From an uncultured Tolumonas sp. (GTDB lineage: Bacteria; Pseudomonadota; Gammaproteobacteria; Enterobacterales; Aeromonadaceae): a DNA stretch of 64,000 nucleotides. Every line of letters starts with the position of its first letter. Positions within the stretch are counted from its first letter, which is position 1. The position numbers were made by a program, and so were the translations under genes. The stretch covers positions 2,323,515 to 2,387,514 of the forward strand of contig NZ_OY829944.1 of assembly GCF_963556105.2 (NCBI RefSeq). The letters are read 5' to 3'. Of the stretch, positions 61,449-64,000 are shown one piece after another. The notes beneath the pieces are model-generated. The model saw only the letters and a program-made list of their open reading frames with translations, was not told the DNA's origin and did not search any database.

Positions 61449-62015
61449 ATGAGCCGAGCTGAACACTTTCTGAATCGTTTCTTATTACAAAATACGCCGT
61501 TGACGCCGGTTGATATTCATCCGGGAACACACGATGCAGCGGTGTTAATACCAATTATTCTGCGCTCTGATGGCTGGACGGTATTGTTCACGCAACGAAG
61601 CTGGCAGCTGCGCCATCACCCAGGGCAAGTTTGTTTTCCTGGTGGCAGAAAAGACAACACAGATAGCTCTTTGCAGATGACCGCCATTCGCGAAATGGAA
61701 GAAGAGCTCGGTATCACGGAAAAACAGATCAGAGTACTGGGGCAATTATCCTCTGGGCACACTTTCACGGGGTATCAAATCCACCCCTATCTCGCCTTAA
61801 TACAACCACCATTTAAGCTCACACCAGCCCAAGACGAAGTGTCTGCCGTATTTGAATTGCCGCTGGAAACATTATTGGATCTCAGTACTTATCAACCACT
61901 GATCACCACACGAAATGGTACGACACATAAAATCATCGGACTAACGGTTGATGGCTGGTTTATCTGGGGTGCGACGGCGAGAATTCTTTATCAGCTGGCA
62001 AAACAGTTTGGTTGA
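61449..62015 (+). CDS. nudL: CoA pyrophosphatase (Nudix)
   Basis: 188 residues. The UPF0035 signature LFTQRSWQLRHHPGQVCFPGG precedes the Nudix box GGRKDNTDSSLQ...REMEEELGI. The Glu usually found seven residues before the Arg is replaced, which is also true of E. coli NudL. Hydrolyses CoA derivatives to 4'-phosphopantetheine products and 3',5'-ADP. C-terminal FIWGATARILYQLA segment as in the family. Encoded directly behind pabB. Confidence 0.93.
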   Translation: MSRAEHFLNRFLLQNTPLTPVDIHPGTHDAAVLIPIILRSDGWTVLFTQRSWQLRHHPGQVCFPGGRKDNTDSSLQMTAIREMEEELGITEKQIRVLGQLSSGHTFTGYQIHPYLALIQPPFKLTPAQDEVSAVFELPLETLLDLSTYQPLITTRNGTTHKIIGLTVDGWFIWGATARILYQLAKQFG

Positions 62016-62063
62016 AGCAATCAGGTTTACAGGAAGGTGTTTCAACGGATATTAAGAGGTTAT

Positions 62064-62137
62064 TGGAGGCGCGTCCCGGAGTCGAACCGGGCTAGACGGA
62101 TTTGCAATCCGCTACATAACCGCTTTGTTAACACGCC
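62064..62137 (-). tRNA. tRNA-Cys (GCA)
   Basis: 74 nt with encoded CCA. Anticodon loop ATTGCAAAT gives GCA. Acceptor GGCGTGT pairs with ACGCGCC (one G-T). Nearly identical to E. coli cysT. Second gene of a Gly-Cys tRNA operon. Confidence 0.97.
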
Positions 62138-62143
62138 TTAAAT

Positions 62144-62219
<76 letters not shown>

Positions 62220-62251
62220 TTCAATGAGATGTTGCCTTAGCAACGGCGCGC

Positions 62252-62279
62252 ATTATACGCAGAGGCAGAGTGAAGGCAA
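62252..62279 (-). promoter_or_regulatory. Promoter of the tRNA-Gly/tRNA-Cys operon
   Basis: Minus strand TTGCCT (62274-62279), 16-bp spacer, perfect TATAAT (62252-62257), GCGCGCC discriminator typical of stable-RNA promoters. Confidence 0.8.
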
Positions 62280-62356
62280 AACACTTTTTACGTCAGTGGA
62301 TGCTGACTGTCTGATATTTCTGCACTTCACTCTTTATCGCTGATTACTTAGGCTTT

Positions 62357-64000
62357 TTACTTCGTTTTCCCTGCTGCAGCCTGCCAGCGGCCACCAACAT
62401 AGTAGGCTGCCCAACCGGTCGCTTTACCGTCTACTTCCGAAGCAACATATTGCTCTTTCGTTTTACGGCTGAAACGCACAATCGTTGGATTACCATCAGG
62501 ATCAGCAACTGGTGCTTCCGCCAGATATTGATGTTTTGGTGCCAAACGATCTTTAAAGCGAAGTAATTCAGCAACCAACGGCGCTCGTGTTTCACGTGAT
62601 TTAGGGAATGTGCTGGCTGCCATAAACAGACCTGCCGCCCCATCACGTAACACAAAATGCGCATCGGATTTGCTGCATTTCAGCTCAGGCAGGAACACCG
62701 GATCTTCTTTCGGCGGTGCCACATCGCCATTTTTCAGGATCTTGCGCGTGTTCTTACATTCCGCGTTGGTACAGGCCATAAACTTACCAAAACGGCCGGT
62801 TTTCAGCTGCATGTCTGAACCACAACGATCACATTCCACTACCGGGCCTTCATAGCCTTTCAGACGGAACTGACCGACTTCGATCTCATAACCATCGCAA
62901 TCAGGGTTATTACCGCAAATATGGATTTTACGTGTGCCATCCAGCACATAAGAATCCATCGCTGTACCGCATTTTTTACAACGGTGCATAGCGCGCAGTG
63001 CATTGACTTCACCATCTTCGGAGTCTGCGGCGATAAATTCATCTCCCGGCACCAGATTGATGGTTTGTTTGCACCGCTCTTTTGGCGGTAAGGCATAACC
63101 AGAACAACCCAGGAACACACCGGTTGATGCTGTACGGATACCCATTTTGCGACCACAGGTCGGGCAATCGATATCTATCAGTACAACCTGATTGCTCCGC
63201 ATTCCGCCCATATCGCCTTCGGCTTTTTGCAGATCGGCTTTAAATTCGGAATAGAAACTATCCAGCTGTTTATGCCAGTCTAAATTGCCTTGGGCAATAT
63301 TATCCAACGAGCTTTCCATTTGCGCCGTGAAGTCATAACTCATCAGGTCAGTGAAACTTTCCACTAACCGATCGGTGACGATTTCACCCATTTTTTCAGC
63401 ATAAAAACGACGGGCTTCGACTTTCACATAACCACGATCTTGGATCGTGGAAATAATCGATGCGTAGGTTGACGGACGGCCGATGCCACGTTTTTCCAGC
63501 TCTTTAACCAACGCCGCTTCCGTGAAACGTGCTGGCGGTTTGGTGAAATGTTGTTTAGGGTCCAGTTTAACCAGTTGTAATACATCGCCAGCCGAGACAT
63601 TAGGCAACTCAATATCATCACCTTTACGACCCATTGGTGGTAATGCTTTAGTCCAACCGGCAAAACGTAAAATACGGCCTTTGGCTTTCAATTCGAAATC
63701 AGCGGCAGTCACGGTCAATGTGCTGGTGTCATATTGAGCCGGTGTCATCTGACAGGCCACAAACTGGCGCCAGATCAGGTCGTACAAACGAACAGCATCC
63801 GCTTCCATATCTTTTAACGCGTCGGCTTTCACTTCAACGTTTGATGGACGGATCGCTTCGTGTGCTTCCTGTGCATTGGCTTTCGAACCATACGTCAGCG
63901 GATCTTTCGGCAGATATTTTTTACCGAATTGCTGTTCGATATAGTCACGAACCGCAACCACCGCTTCCTGACTCAAGTTGGTAGAGTCAGTACGCATATA
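62357..64000 (-). CDS. topA: DNA topoisomerase I, N-terminal part outside window
   Basis: 547 codons visible. The last codon in the window is the Tyr of [10 protein letters not shown], the catalytic Tyr319 of E. coli, so about 318 residues (Toprim domain) lie beyond. Visible: [50 protein letters not shown], and three four-Cys zinc ribbons (CPTCGRKMG to CKQ near 270-300, CKKCGTAMD to [15 protein letters not shown] to CKNTRK), ending in the usual basic C-terminal domain. Relaxes negative supercoils, opposing the gyrase encoded at 20-22 kb. The internal ATG at 63997 is not the start. Confidence 0.97.
   Translation of the reverse strand, partial: YMRTDSTNLSQEAVVAVRDYIEQQFGKKYLPKDPLTYGSKANAQEAHEAIRPSNVEVKADALKDMEADAVRLYDLIWRQFVACQMTPAQYDTSTLTVTAADFELKAKGRILRFAGWTKALPPMGRKGDDIELPNVSAGDVLQLVKLDPKQHFTKPPARFTEAALVKELEKRGIGRPSTYASIISTIQDRGYVKVEARRFYAEKMGEIVTDRLVESFTDLMSYDFTAQMESSLDNIAQGNLDWHKQLDSFYSEFKADLQKAEGDMGGMRSNQVVLIDIDCPTCGRKMGIRTASTGVFLGCSGYALPPKERCKQTINLVPGDEFIAADSEDGEVNALRAMHRCKKCGTAMDSYVLDGTRKIHICGNNPDCDGYEIEVGQFRLKGYEGPVVECDRCGSDMQLKTGRFGKFMACTNAECKNTRKILKNGDVAPPKEDPVFLPELKCSKSDAHFVLRDGAAGLFMAASTFPKSRETRAPLVAELLRFKDRLAPKHQYLAEAPVADPDGNPTIVRFSRKTKEQYVASEVDGKATGWAAYYVGGRWQAAAGKTK

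Overview
The window is about 64 kb of bacterial chromosome with housekeeping gene content, dense coding on both strands and even base composition. Gene content and order point to a gammaproteobacterium near Aeromonadaceae and Vibrionaceae: gyrA-ubiG-HAD phosphatase-nrdA-nrdB-yfaE, rsxABCDGE-nth-gloA, motY next to uraA and rnt, lonH-fabA beside rmf, rlmKL-uup-DUF3466, pabB-nudL, and a LuxO-type regulator. Moderate G+C with MotY, PilU, a second SecDF pair and LuxO makes a Tolumonas-like member of Aeromonadales my best guess. That is inference; no database was searched.

Layout. 1-5 kb: 5'-truncated pfkA, an OLD-type nuclease (YbjD), a possible 38-residue ORF, the TSUP transporter YfcA, VF530, YgjP and a DUF2750 protein. 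5-13 kb: a DMT exporter, then the six-gene rsx (Rnf-type) electron-transport operon running into nth and gloA. 12.8-19 kb: motY, uraA, rnt, a 127-bp ERIC element, dusC and glgX. 19-28 kb: a LprI/MliC-type lysozyme-inhibitor-like gene behind gyrA, divergent ubiG and HAD phosphatase, and nrdAB-yfaE behind an NrdR-type box. 28-34.7 kb: LysE/RhtB exporter, a small membrane protein, an isolated secD-secF pair, and a divergent MFS/LysR pair. 34.7-38.8 kb: tapT preceded by what looks like the small RNA GcvB, then lonH, fabA and rmf. 38.9-45 kb: the rlmKL-uup-DUF3466 operon and an initiator tRNA. 45-53.8 kb: HD-GYP phosphodiesterase, rsuA, EamA transporter, pilU, a catalytically degenerate fructosamine-kinase homologue, yaeP, norM, hxpB and aroG. 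53.9-64 kb: a DEAD-box helicase, a signalling operon (LuxO-like regulator, FIST/NosP-like protein, hybrid kinase with Hpt), pabB-nudL, tRNA-Gly and tRNA-Cys, and 3'-truncated-by-window topA (its N-terminal part lies outside).

The most notable system is the three-gene signalling operon at 55.4-60.0 kb. A soluble hybrid histidine kinase with its own receiver and Hpt domains is co-encoded with a FIST-domain protein and a LuxO-type sigma54 activator. The FIST/kinase pair resembles NosP with NahK or VpsS, which are nitric-oxide sensing pairs, and here the presumed output regulator lies in the same operon. Other points of interest are the unannotated GcvB-like RNA, the ERIC element, the probable pseudokinase, an acidic insertion in GyrA, 123-bp tandem repeats in rsxC, and terminator-like hairpins just upstream of rmf and tapT. 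I see no prophage, insertion sequence, CRISPR array or obvious genomic island.
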